The notes beneath the pieces are model-generated. The model was given only the letters and a program-made list of their open reading frames with translations. It had not been told where the DNA came from and did not search any database. The translations under genes and the position numbers were made by a program. Shown here piece by piece: positions 8,175 through 20,596 of a stretch of DNA of 64,000 bases. This DNA comes from Varroa destructor. Taxonomy: Eukaryota > Arthropoda > Arachnida > Mesostigmata > Varroidae. Positions within the stretch are counted from its first letter, which is position 1, and every line of letters begins with the position of its first letter. Location of the stretch: NCBI RefSeq assembly GCF_002443255.2, contig NW_019211457.1:27086921-27150920 (forward strand). Direction: 5' to 3'.

Positions 8175-10719
8175 ACGAATTTTACTCACTTAGCCTAATA
8201 CCCAGGTTCAGGGCCCGATTCTCACGGCGTTACTATTAGCTTTAGATTCGTCAAGTGGGTCGTTAACGACTTTTCGAGGTAATCCCAGGCGACTTGAGCC
8301 TTCCGGCGCCGCAGGACGTTTCACTTACCTTCGCACCCGCAATGAATTTCAAGCAGGGTTACAACTGGTGGGTCACAGGACATTTACGCTTACTCAGCAG
8401 TGGGGAAGCGGTTTTGTGTCGCAGGTTTATCGTTTTTGTCGTGGGACAAATTTCTGAACCGTGAATATACACGCTTCACTGTGGTGTAACAGTGACTGTT
8501 GTAGAACTTCACTAATGGGAAAGAGCAAGAATCAACGGTTGTAAAAGTTCGTTGAGTTTAGTTTAAGATTTCCATTCTCACTGGACGCTAGCGGAAGGCT
8601 TCGATGGCGCCTTACGGCATTGCCCCTTGACGCCCTCGCTCTCTAAACAGGCCTATCTACCCGTACTGGAACAGGCCATTTCCAGAGAAGGTCCGCTTAT
8701 TCGACTCGACGATCATTCGCAAGCGAACACAAATTGGGTAAAATACGGAAAGAGTATACGCCTTCGCAAAGATGGAAGGGCGCTCGTGAATGGAAGAGCT
8801 GGAAATTCACACAAACGTGCGACTACATAAGTTTTCGCTTTCTTTGAAGCCTAGGATTTGCTTCAACGAGATCTAGCAGGTGTTTGTTACATGAATGGTT
8901 ATTTCGATGCTGCTATTATACTGAGTTTATGGATCCACAGACACACACCCAAAATAAATGAATCTACGTCTATATCGTTTTGAACTCTACTTGTTTATGT
9001 TATCTTCTGGCCCTATTTAAGCCACGTAGTCGATACATTGACATTTGAGGAACACAATGAAGAAATCAGCAAAGCATCCGACATTTTGTCGGAATATGAC
9101 AGTCAGATCGATGAATATTGGCAAGACTCTGTATCCGTATTACATTAAATTATCGACGACCCAAAAGCCTATGATTACATCCATTCTGTCTTCTTTTTAT
9201 CATGATGATGCGTTGTTTATCGGATCCGCGATAGGTTTTCCTCGTTTCGTTTACACACTTCGCTGCTTGAATCTTATTTGAACTCTAACGCAAAACATCG
9301 AGCAGGGATGAATTTTAGACTGTTTTAACTTCACAAGTCGATAGTCAGTTTTATTGTTGATGGCGACATTTTCCATCGTGTCATATAATGGTACGGAAAC
9401 AATGAGCGATCTATCTGTCCGCTTGTTGCTGTTGTCCAGACGCAGTGTTTCATTGAACGACTTAGCACTGTTGGTAACCAGCGCGAACCATATTGATTTT
9501 TAAGAGGAGTCTATCAGACCGGCCGAGGGGCGCAGCTTCATCCAAACGTCTGTCAAAAACATTTAGCTGAATCACTTCTCTTTCTTTTTCATTGGTTTTT
9601 CTCATAGTTGCAAGGTCCCCATCAGCTCTACCCGTTAGAGCTACAGAACGCCACTGAATATTAAAACTGCTTGCATTCTCAGTTCTAACAACGTCTAACT
9701 GAGACAAGCTGTAAACCGTATTGGTGTTATATCGTTCTTTAATGGTAGTACTCGTATATAGGTCTTTCTATGTCGATTTCTAATTAATTTATTTGTAATT
9801 AATTTCTCCTTTGAGAGGATTGTGTGGTTGAACATCAAAACACGCCTCAATTTGCTTAAAAACGAGGATAACTTACAGAAGCTATAGTCTTTTGTAATAT
9901 TTCACTTTGATTGATCGATACTGTTATCGTCAATATCTAGGTCATTATAAGAAAAAGGCGTCTCGATTGACTTATTGGCACCCTTTTGATGACAGACTTG
10001 CCAAAGCGGTAGCTCTTTAGCGTCATATGCGTACATTGGTCCTTTTGCACCGGTGTGTCATGTGGTGATTTATTGTTGGCTGTAGATTTCTGTTTCAACA
10101 GTGCTGCCTTTCACAAATCAAATTCGATTTCAAAGCTCCGGCAACAGTTTAAATCTTAATTCTGAAGGAACAACACGGGCAGATAGATGAGTTTTTGCTA
10201 ACGCCTTAATGCACTCCGGTGTTCCTTCACGAGCTACCGTAGCTGAGCGCTGGCGCCCCAGCGTTGCAGCGATGAGAGGCCTTAATTCAACAAAACGTGT
10301 GCTTTAATTCAACAAAATGATAGTCGGTACGTAATGCTAGCGATTCAAGGCAAAACCAATGAAAAAAAAAACAGAGAAAAGGCGCGAAAATTTGAACACA
10401 TCAATAGCCATGATCGATCGTAGGAAGACGCTGCACGAATGAAGTAGGCTGGACAATAAGATCCCGAAATCAAAGGATGTTATATGGCAAAAAAAAAAAC
10501 ACGAAACAGAAGAAAGGTGCGCTAGCAAGAAGGAACTTAACGAGTATATGTAGGTGAACGGGGAACGTGGAGGGTTAAAAAGTTGAAAGTCAACGTTAAA
10601 AATTAGAAAGGGGCGAAAAAAAGTTTTACAATTTAGTCTCTTCGTTTGTCTGCTAACAAGTGTGCCAAAGCAATTGCAGTGTCAAGCATTGGTTACAACT
10701 GTTATGCTCGATTATTTGT

Positions 10720-10739
10720 AACAACAACAACAACAACAA
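10720..10739 (+). repeat. Trinucleotide microsatellite (AAC)n
   Basis: About six AAC units ending in a short poly-A run. Confidence 0.85.
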
Positions 10740-13700
10740 AAAATACGCCTTGGCATGAGGGTATCACGTTGGTGACGGTAAACAGTAAAATGGCAGTTCT
10801 GTCGTAGTGTGCCATCATAGTTTACATCGTGGAATTAAATGACGTTTCTTTCGGCTGCTTCGCGCCTTCCATGAGTGTACATTAGCGCTGTAAGCAGTAA
10901 ACAACGCATATGTATATGGTGCGGCGGTCGTCACCAATCTCTGTCGGTGTCCTCGGGTTCCACAAGACATCATCGAGAGTTCCTTCTCAGTTGTTCTAGC
11001 GTCTGTGTTTGGTGCTCGCGCAATACAAACACACATGACAACTGGTGCTGCTATGAAACGAGCAGCGCCGTCTTATTCCCATTATAAACGGCGAAGCTTT
11101 CACGCGCTCCTCTAAGGAAGTGTTTACTTTTTGACCAGATTTCTCAATATGGTCGAAAATGAGCACGACTAAAAGCACGACAAGATTGTCGCTTGTGATA
11201 CCGCCATTACTGCAGACTTCAACAACAGCAGCAGCAGCAGCTATAATAGCAGCTATAACAGCGGCAACCGCGGCCGTTTTTCGACTGCACAAATATTATA
11301 AGCGGTGCATGTCGGTCTGTTGATTAAAAGCAAGGCCGCCTGCCAGCCACACCTAGGATTAAACAAGGCTAGCTATGGCCAGGGTTTTCTTTGTCCACGT
11401 AACAGCAACAACAAACAAATATCGAGAAAAAAGAGTGTCCATGGCTTCGGCTACTGTGGCCTATCAGCCGGCCCGGGTGAGGATCTGGTCTCCTTGCGGG
11501 ATGGCGTATTTTGGGAAGCTCCTACAGCGGCGCCTGACAATGGTGGGCAGTGTTTAACGGCTGTTGTTGTTGTTGTTATTGATGTTCAGCGTTTATTTGG
11601 GGCGACGAGATTTGCCGAGAGGAGACCAAATGTGCTGCTATGACCTCCTAGGCGGTCGCGACAGGCCCGCCCATGGGGGTGGAGTTGACAATAGCAGTCT
11701 ATAGACGCAGAAGTTTTGTAAAGAATCAAGGCTCGACCATGACGAACTTAAACAAGCGAAAGATACGGACGACAGCAGGCAGAACTACAATACAATACAA
11801 GCTTCGACCCAGCGAAATACCAATTTCCTACTTTCTTAAGGGTATGCCAACATACGGCCTGTGTTTCCTTCCTAATCTTGCGGCCGCTGTTGTTAGTGAA
11901 GCATTTCGGATTTATTGTGCTTCCAGTCGTAAATAAATATTGGCCATGAGTGAATGCAGCTTGCGAGGGAACAGCGTTGGACACTATTACTCTAACCCAT
12001 ATCACATGAGGGATACGGGTTAGAGAAATAGCTGGGTGCATAACATGCATTTGTATTTTTGCGTTAACCTATCTGGGCAGGAAGATGACATTTTGGGAGC
12101 ACGGATAAGGTGAACCTGATAAGTCAGCAGGGTCCACTCAGATAAGTAGGGTGGCAACAACCCCTCTCACGCTGTGACACAAAGCGCTCCACAGAAATAA
12201 CAGCTGATATCACAAACTAAGACTATCCACAAGGCGTCAATCATTTCCCGTCAAGTGTAACGCAAGGAAATCTACAGAAACTAAACATATCCCGCCTATG
12301 TCTGAATGAGCATATTTCCATATTACCTGTTCTGGGATATCATAAAAAACATTCGACGTTTCGTCAGTGACGCATGTTCAATACTGTAAAAGCTACACGC
12401 TGATGCAGTGTTGCCAAAAAATCTCGACAGAATTAACAACTTTGTGGAGCATAACTAAATACCTATTCAGTGACAGCTTTCAATGGGATCTTTCCTCCTC
12501 GAAAACAAACAAAATTGTTCGAAGTTGATGGCGCGAAAACTAAGCTAATTCTATGGCAGATCGCAATTTAATGGAGACTCTGTGCTCCATTAGGTCAACA
12601 CTTAGTGCGCTATCTGTTCACAGTTCGCCGGCTCTGACCTCCGACTGCCATTTCCCCTTTGCCTTTCTTTGCTATCTTTTCAAGAGACTGATCAGAGTCT
12701 TTGTTGGTCAAATGAACTGCGCCATTTAACGCTGCGCTTGGATCTGCAACCGCCCGATACTAACAACGCTCTAAGTCCAAGGCAGGCAACGTGACCCAGA
12801 TTTTGTCAAGTGCTTTCTTTCTCAATTTCCGTTTGAGGCATTACGTTTCCTATGATACTCAAACAACTCTGGGATTACCAGATGAAATATAATCGTTAGA
12901 GACCGCCGGGCAGTCAACTACAAACCAAGTGTCCAACTTTGTTGCAGTTTTCGTCAACAAGCAAGGTTTGTATCAGAATGTTTTTGTGGTTAGCATGCAT
13001 GACATACAAATCGTCTAAGGTTTTTAACTTAGGACCCAGAAGCCGAATGCTACTTAGCTAAACGACTTACGTTAAACTAATACTAATACTATAATCACAT
13101 ATGTCTGGCACAGGTAGGCACCATGCAAATTATCAGCATCATTGTAAGGCTGCTATTTGCAAGCAACATTGCTATACGGTAGGTCCGTGCATTTCAACTA
13201 CGGCAGACTTCAAGCGGAAACGGAAAACATATAATGATTATCGCTTTTGCCCTCGCTGCGGCTGTTGTTATTGTGGACGAATGAGCGTGGCTGAATCGTC
13301 GCTAATCGGCACCGTAGAACGATGCATGGGAGACGTTGCGGTAATAGGTACGTATGCGTTACGTCGACACGCACAGTCGTCGTACTACTAACATTCATGG
13401 TGGCTGTACTGTGTACTCATGTGTTACCGGTATTCCGTTTTCATTTGTTGATTCTTTCTGCTTCTACACATTTCGACCAGTATTACTAGCACTACTTGAG
13501 CTACTGACGCTCAACATGATCAGTTTCCCTTTTGAGGGAGACGACGTACCACCAGCGTTATCATATTTGCGTGACATCGATAATTACGTTCATCGTGACT
13601 AACGTTGCGACAAATGGCCCGCCACTACTTCGTTTTCACCACGTCTGAACGCTGCTACGATCAAGTTAAAAGAAAGACAGGCGTCGACAACTCCTGGTTA

Positions 13701-15804
13701 AAAACACGGCGCCGGAACGTGTCACAGCTTCGAATAGCGTAGCACAGTCCCAGCTGCGGGTCTTAAATAGACACAAGCGTAATTCTCCGTTTATCAAGCC
13801 ACTAGCTACTCCTTTTGCCGTGTTGACTTTTACGGACATCACCACTGAATCATATTGGCTTACGAAGATGCGATTCATGATACGCAAGTATCTGTGCACA
13901 AACGGAAAAAATTCTGTGTAAAATCGCTAGTCTGTCCGGTGATTTTCGCTGACGGCGAAGGCGCTTGGCATCGCGCGTCGTCGAGGATGTGTAAAAGCGT
14001 CAATGGTAGTAAAAGACAGACAGAAAGAAAGAATTTCTCTTTCCAGCGGCCTTTGCAAAGATTCGTACGTTGTTGTAGCGTTGCGGCGGGGAGGTCAGAT
14101 AGGCGGGCGGACAAACAAGCAGGGGTATCGAACGACGTGGCGCGTCCCGTCGCGAACTCTGCCCCAACATGGCCGTGGCCGGATCGTATTTGTTGAACGG
14201 TGGCGGCAAAAGCGAAAACTGTTGCTGACTTTTCGTACCACGTTCAAATTCCTCAAATGGAAATTGGTCGCTAGGGCGGAGGCGTTCCTACAACGCGGCC
14301 GCAGTTGAAACCATGATGGAGCGGCGAAACGTATAGCGCGAGAGAAACTCATCCACAAGAGACTGAAAAACGATTCTATATGAAATGGCCTGATAGAAAA
14401 AAAAAACAACAAAAAGAGCCCGCTTAAAATGCCGATGGCGCGCGTGTTTACGCAAGCGTACTAGCAACTTGGTTACTTTGCTGGATCAAGCTACCGTGCC
14501 AGAGTTCTTTTTCTAACCAATGACTCATCAGTTTAACTCACCCAGGGGTACAGAAGAGGACAACACTTAACCCGCATGTCGCTAAAAACTGCCCACTGGC
14601 GACTAAGCGCAAATCAGATAAACCATGTAGACTTCATAGTAGCGTTTGTGCTGCCAATCGGCTATCGTTCTGTGCAGAACCCAATTTGACCAATGCAGCA
14701 AGGTTAAGGTTGATATAAGGCACGGATTGCATTGGGTAGTTTCAGTAACATTGTTGTCAACGAAGGTTCTCTCTTCACGACGGATTACGAAGCAAAAATG
14801 AAAAACAGTTCAATATAACGAAAGTACATCACATTAGAAGTAAAATTATATTTATTTCCAATGTTCGGACTTTGTCGCCCCAGCCGACCATTAAATCGGT
14901 TGGTTCAGCAGGATGAGGCTAAAAATTAAAAAAAAATTGTATTGATCAGTCACTGACATTGTCGCGTGGCTGTATATCTGAACTTTCGACAATTCTATTA
15001 CGTGTAACAAGTTTAAAGTTCTTTTAAGATTTGCTGTTTCACATTGATTACTGATGCCGTCAAAATTACATTAAATTGTATAAAAAAGCTCTCTTCTAAG
15101 ATTTGTGATCGGTAGCGGTACGGATAATCGCTTTCAATCTCCCACTTTAACGCTTTATCTAGGGGTATCTACAGTTGCATCAAACTTGCCATCGCACAGT
15201 CTTACTTATTAAACTCACTTAACATTCAAGTCGATAAGACCCTCCAGATACGCTCTGCCTTACTTTCTTTTGATCTCATATTGAAGCGCCTATAAAACGG
15301 ATTCAGCATAACCCATATGAGTTTCCACATTGTGCCACACGTGTCAACGGGGAGTTCATTTTAGGTTGAGCTCGATCATATCAGTTCGACACAAGCACAT
15401 ATTCTTTATTTATACACATTTCCTAAAAGAAATTTCGAGAAAAATAAATACCCTCTGCTCCAAACAATCTTTCCCATCCGAATCTTTTACCTCCTATCAC
15501 GACTATTGAACATCCAATACACGGTAGAATATGGGTGCTTATATTCTTAGCTGGGGTAGCTGGGGATTGTGTACGCTTCAAGGATATGATGCTGATCGGG
15601 TCAGATCACAGCGTGAGCTGCCAGCCAACGCTCGACAGAATGGAAAAAAAGAGGAAAAGTAATTCTAGCATTTTCCCTGTCTCCGGAGTTATGCGCCGTC
15701 GTCTCAACAGCGATATTGTCCCTCCGTTTGCTTCACCGTTATATCTTTGCGTGTAACCTTTAGACTCCAGACGTCTGGGTTTCCCGCTGTGGCCGGTGAT
15801 GACG

Positions 15805-15815
15805 GGTTCGAATCC
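15805..15815 (+). promoter_or_regulatory. Isolated RNA polymerase III B-box match (tRNA-like remnant)
   Basis: GGTTCGAATCC is a perfect B box. The flanks do not make a tRNA: only two of five T-stem pairs form and no A box is visible at the expected distance. CCAGACGTCTGG about 35 bases upstream resembles a tRNA-Leu anticodon stem. It could be a tRNA pseudogene or a fragment of a tRNA-derived SINE. Confidence 0.25.
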
Positions 15816-18800
15816 GCAGCAGAAAGGGGGTGCAATAGGTGTTTCGAGGAGTAGGTCTCGGTTCTTTTTTCTTGGTCGTTGTTTCGTATCTCAAAAATCT
15901 CTCACAGTCTTTTCTTGGTTTTGGTCAATCACGTCTAGGCAGATTCTAGCTGGTTAGTAAGCCGGCGGCTTGGAAGCCATCATGTCCATTCGAACAACGT
16001 CAGCATCGGAATGACATTGATTACTCGGCCTCCTTGTCGCCTCTGCGTATGATGAATAACCAGGAAACGAGCATGCCCATATTTTTTTATTCTGCAAATA
16101 TTGCTGTCGACATTACCTTGCAGCATTGAGTAGCATAGAATGATACCCAATGTGGTGATTAGCCCGAGCTAGTGGCCGAGCCTTGGGTTTATTGTAGGCG
16201 ATGTCCGCTCAAAGGCTCGAACGCCTACGTAGTCTGTGGGTCGTTTTACGTTCGTTGTCTGCGGTTCAAGATCGCTTCTAGTGTGACTGACTCCTCCGCC
16301 GTAAACGTACGAGTTGTTTGCGTTTGTTTTCATTAGAACTATCGCTAGCTTAAATAGTTGTGTCACCATAACGCCTATCGGCGTTTCATATGTACGCATG
16401 ATCATAGGTCGGGTCTGAGGACGACGATCTACGGACGAAACACGATCTAAGTGGCATTTATGAAATATCCGACATTCGTGCACGTACGAAGTATATAAAC
16501 AGGCAGATATCTGAACTAGTACAGACAGAACTGGAGACAAACAGAGATCGAATAACATAGATGTGCACCCACGACAAACTCATAACTACACCGGAGAATA
16601 TGTATAGAAGTTAATGGCGTGGTGTGTTAAATCAAAAATCACCGTTAGCGATGTTTACGATAGTAGCTAATGATTATTGCATGATCGAAGTCACTATTGC
16701 TGTCTTGATGGGGTATTGGCCCGACGTGTCTGACCATTGCTAGCGGCAGACGGCTCACTCGTTTCTTGTTGTGTTTTTGTCGCCGGCGATAATATAACCC
16801 GAGGCGGTAGCTCTACGCCCACGGTTGATACCTTGATCGATGTCAACAACTTCCTATAACTGCGACCATTATTTGCATCATCTCGCCGGTGTTACTCTTG
16901 TCCGTCTGCTAACATCGTAGACACACAAACATAAGGATGTATATACAAAGTGTCTAGTTAGTGTTGTTGTTGCTCATTGTCTGGGTATACATGTTAGCGC
17001 TACTGTCACATCTTTCCGTTTTGTTGCTGCTGATAGCACTTCTATTAACAATAACTATCTCCACAGTTGCTAATGTCGAGGTATAAGTAGATAGAGCATT
17101 TGCTTTACTCGTTGTCGATCATGGACATTTTGGCATCGTTTGTCTTCGCCAAGACAGCTTCTCGATATTTGACGATTTGCTGATGTTCGAGTCGATGGCA
17201 CGCGCTCCGTCCTTAATGATAACAGTAACCCATGGGCGTCAGCCTCGGCCTCGGCCTCGGGGGTGTGAGCAGGTCCCATGGCTGGAAAATGGCCGTAACA
17301 GCAATCAATAAATACCCAAGAAATTTACTCAAGAACTATTACATGTTATATTTAACCGTACATGGTTATATGGTGACATAAACAGAAAGTATACATTATC
17401 AAAACCAAAAATCGTCGAGGCACACAAAAAATGATCACAGAACCGGAACGCTTCTGGAAGCTACCAAGACAGACAGTTCAGTATAAACACTAACGCTGAT
17501 TATAGATCGTGACTGTATTGTGTTGTGCATTTTTCTATTTTAGCTTTTTACGGGTGTTCAATCAATATGCAGTGCATCAGTGTTTTTTTTGTCTTTTAAG
17601 CCCAGGATATGCGTCCTTCTGAAGCTGTACTAGTAATTTCCATATCTTCCAATACCTTCGCGCTTTTATGCCTTGGTTAAAATTATTCCGCTCAAGCGTC
17701 TTGGACGGCTGCTGCACGCCTCGCGTTAGTTAGTCATCGCCGGTCGAGAATTCATTATGTTGCTTCGATATGTTGAAGAATTAGTATATACTGGCTTCAG
17801 CAGTGATTAAGTTATTGTTGAAAACGAGTAGTCGTTGTCCCGAACGTGCTTTATGCGACCTGGGCCACGAGCACCTCTGACCGATCGCTGCTACATTCAT
17901 CTGAACCTGTTTAATTTCACCTAATTAAAAAGGCGCGCATTGTCATCACCTGTGGGAGAAGCAAGCAACGAATTGTACCACGGGCATCCCATCACTTACG
18001 CTACGTGCAGCAGGACGAGAACTAGTCAGAATGAACTACGTATCAAAACTACTGCAAAATATTATATATATAATACAAGATACTATACTACTATATGTAA
18101 ACGTAAGAAGCCGCGTTACTATAATTAAGCACGACAAACGGCATAGAGTTGATTGCGTACCTTCCTGTTTTCGATGGAGCTGATATCCCCAATGAAGTAA
18201 GTACTATATTGTTCCAGCCGCTGTTGGTACAACGAGTATTAGTTGTGATCACACCACAACGAAATCACGGCGGGTCGTGACAAAGGGCAGGCCCTTCAAC
18301 AGATGATCTCAATGTAGCCTCCAGTAGTTCGAATGACAGATTAGTTTTTGTCGCTGGCTCTTTTTTGGCCTGCTATTTTACCTCAGTATGGTGCTCAAGC
18401 ATGTCTGGCAAACTGGGCACGCACAATGGGACCCTATTGAATCGATCGCCACACTGGCGGCAGCTGTTCAACAACTAAATTGTTAATGCATTCGCGAATA
18501 TGTGGGCGTTTACAGAGGCGCTGTCATTAAAAGTTGGGTTTTCGCATTCATCGTCGTCCAAGACCTTTTTTTCGGCTATCTCCAAGTAATTTTTTCTCTT
18601 TTTCTCGCCAATGCTCGCCGAACTCCTTTCGGATCCCTCCTACCTCTAGCCCTGGCTGTCACTCGTTCCTTTAGCTGGACGGCTTCTGACTAAACGAGTG
18701 TTCTGCCCTCCAGGTTTGCTGCTGCTGCTGCCTGTTGCTGTCATTATCGTATCGGTTGCGTGGGGGGTAAAAGGGCGATGTCCTTCTTTTCTCCCGTTGT

Positions 18801-20549
18801 GACGGTACGAGCTGCCGCTGCTTACTTGGAGCGTGAGTACTGCTCAGCGGTTAGTGCTTCGATTTCGCCTCAGAACCCTTTTGCTCTATGTTGACGATCA
18901 GTCAAGATGTGATCAAGAGCATTTTTCAAATGGGGACGTTCGAATGACAAATAGCCGATGTTCGCCAATAAGCAATGCAACGCCATCGTTATAATCAACG
19001 AAATAGCAGAAGACAGAAAAGACTGCAGATATAAAAGCCCATAACGAAGCAACGCGGAACTTGGTTAAAGAGGTATTTAGCGTCGTGCGGTACAAATCCG
19101 TCTTTATAGGACCCTGATATAGATTCGCTGTTAGTTGATTTTGACCGCGCTTTACATTGTTCACACATTCAACATCCTGTTGTAAAGCCCTTCAGCGAAA
19201 GGTAACGGGGAACAACAAAGTTAGCAGAAGTTACCACGAAGAACGCTATTGAAACACTGCGCAAACAGTCATTGCGTAGTTGCTTATATGGAAGAGCAAT
19301 GGTAGTCCGCAGTGATCGGTACTGCGTCGACCATACGAACGGTCGAAACCAGCTACAGCTCCTCGTAAAAGAGTCCGCTGCTAGTCGCATTGCTCAATAA
19401 TAACACTACCAATCAAAATAATTACCCAATGCCAATAATAGTAGATACCAAGACGTAATTATGGGCTTGACTGTCGTACCGAGTTCATCATTCACAAGAC
19501 GAAGAGAACCGCAACATTCGTACATAAGATTAAGACAAACACACAAATATTGACATGGAAAGTAGATAAGCTATAGTTAGTAACCTTGCCGATTTCAATG
19601 AGCTAGCATTTTTTTTTTTTTACGCTAACGAATATCCTAATATGAACGACATCTTTAAACTGTCGCCCGCATCTTCCATGTAAACACACACAAAAACACG
19701 CTGATTCTCACCTCTTCAGTTGTCGACATAAGCGAAAGATCTGACATTGTACATCAACCAGCCATAGAACAATCTGAGACATATTCTGGGAGGTGCAGCT
19801 TTGTTCGAGCAATGAGGTTCTCCATCTTGAACTGACTGCCATTACCACTTCTACTAATACCTTCAGACGAAGCACGGCAAAATCTATGCATAAGGACCGG
19901 TAAAAATAATCGATGCATATAGACAGTGGACAAGTAAATTCACTGGCTTCAAGTCTTCATATCACGCTCGATCTGTTGCAACTGAAATTGCCGACTTTAC
20001 GCCTGATTGGCCGTCGCAGTAGGCCCCTTAACGAATGTACTTGAAGCGCGCGAATTTTTCTCATCGGCATCTCTGGAGACTACATGGACAGATTATGGTA
20101 TTCCGGACCGGTTGGGATCCACCAGTCGATAAGCCTAAGCTCGGTAACAAATACTGTGCGATACCCAGAAGCTAATCCACTGTTGCTTCAAACGAGCAGA
20201 ACATCCGATGCCGTCAGCAGCAACAGGAGGAATCGAATGTCGTCAAGACAATCATTACTGATGCGTCAACTTCGTCCATCGGTTTTTGTCGCACCTCGCT
20301 ATGCGCGTGCAGAACACGTCAGAAAAGAAACATAAGGCGGGGCTCACATACGATGTGCGATTTATACGTAAAATCGAGACGTTGCGTCACTCGCTAATGG
20401 TACATCAGCATCGCCATACAGATATCTTCACATACCTTGTTTCAACCTTCACACCTTTGTTCTTTTTCATCCAAATACTTACTGCACTTCACTGTCTCGT
20501 GGAGCATTGCTTTACCTGTATTATATACCCCAGTGTTTATAATATTTTC
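15816..20549. other. No gene supported
   Basis: The longest open frame is 129 codons on the minus strand (16558-16169), with a hydrophobic start but no recognisable domain and no supporting splice context. The rest is mixed-composition, non-coding-looking DNA with a short CTG run near 18718-18731. Confidence 0.45.
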
Positions 20550-20596
20550 ATGGGGTGACCACGCATTTTGTATGTTGAAATCCGTGGTCACCCCAT
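20550..20596. repeat. Inverted repeat, 14-bp perfect arms, 19-nt spacer
   Basis: The left arm ATGGGGTGACCACG (20550-20563) and right arm CGTGGTCACCCCAT (20583-20596) are exact reverse complements. An AT-rich stretch and a short (TA)n tract follow at once. The arms are GC-rich, in contrast to their surroundings. It could be the core of a small MITE or a stable RNA or cruciform hairpin. Confidence 0.85.

Larger units (their letters stand above)
7655..15780. other. No gene supported; non-coding sequence upstream of the integrin exons
   Basis: The missing 5' exon or exons of the integrin should lie upstream of 7654. I looked on the minus strand for an FNL[DE]-type start and an FG[FY]SVA strand and did not find them. 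Open frames here are short, and many begin at GTG or TTG. Simple repeats include (AAC)n at 10720-10739 and a CAG run near 11226-11244. The most likely content is a large first intron. Confidence 0.5.

Noticed and set aside
15760..15830. Functional tRNA gene
   Set aside because: The B box is perfect, but the T stem pairs at only two of five positions and there is no A box or acceptor stem.
16169..16558. 129-codon minus-strand frame
   Set aside because: No recognisable domain, odd composition, no conserved motif; consistent with a chance frame.
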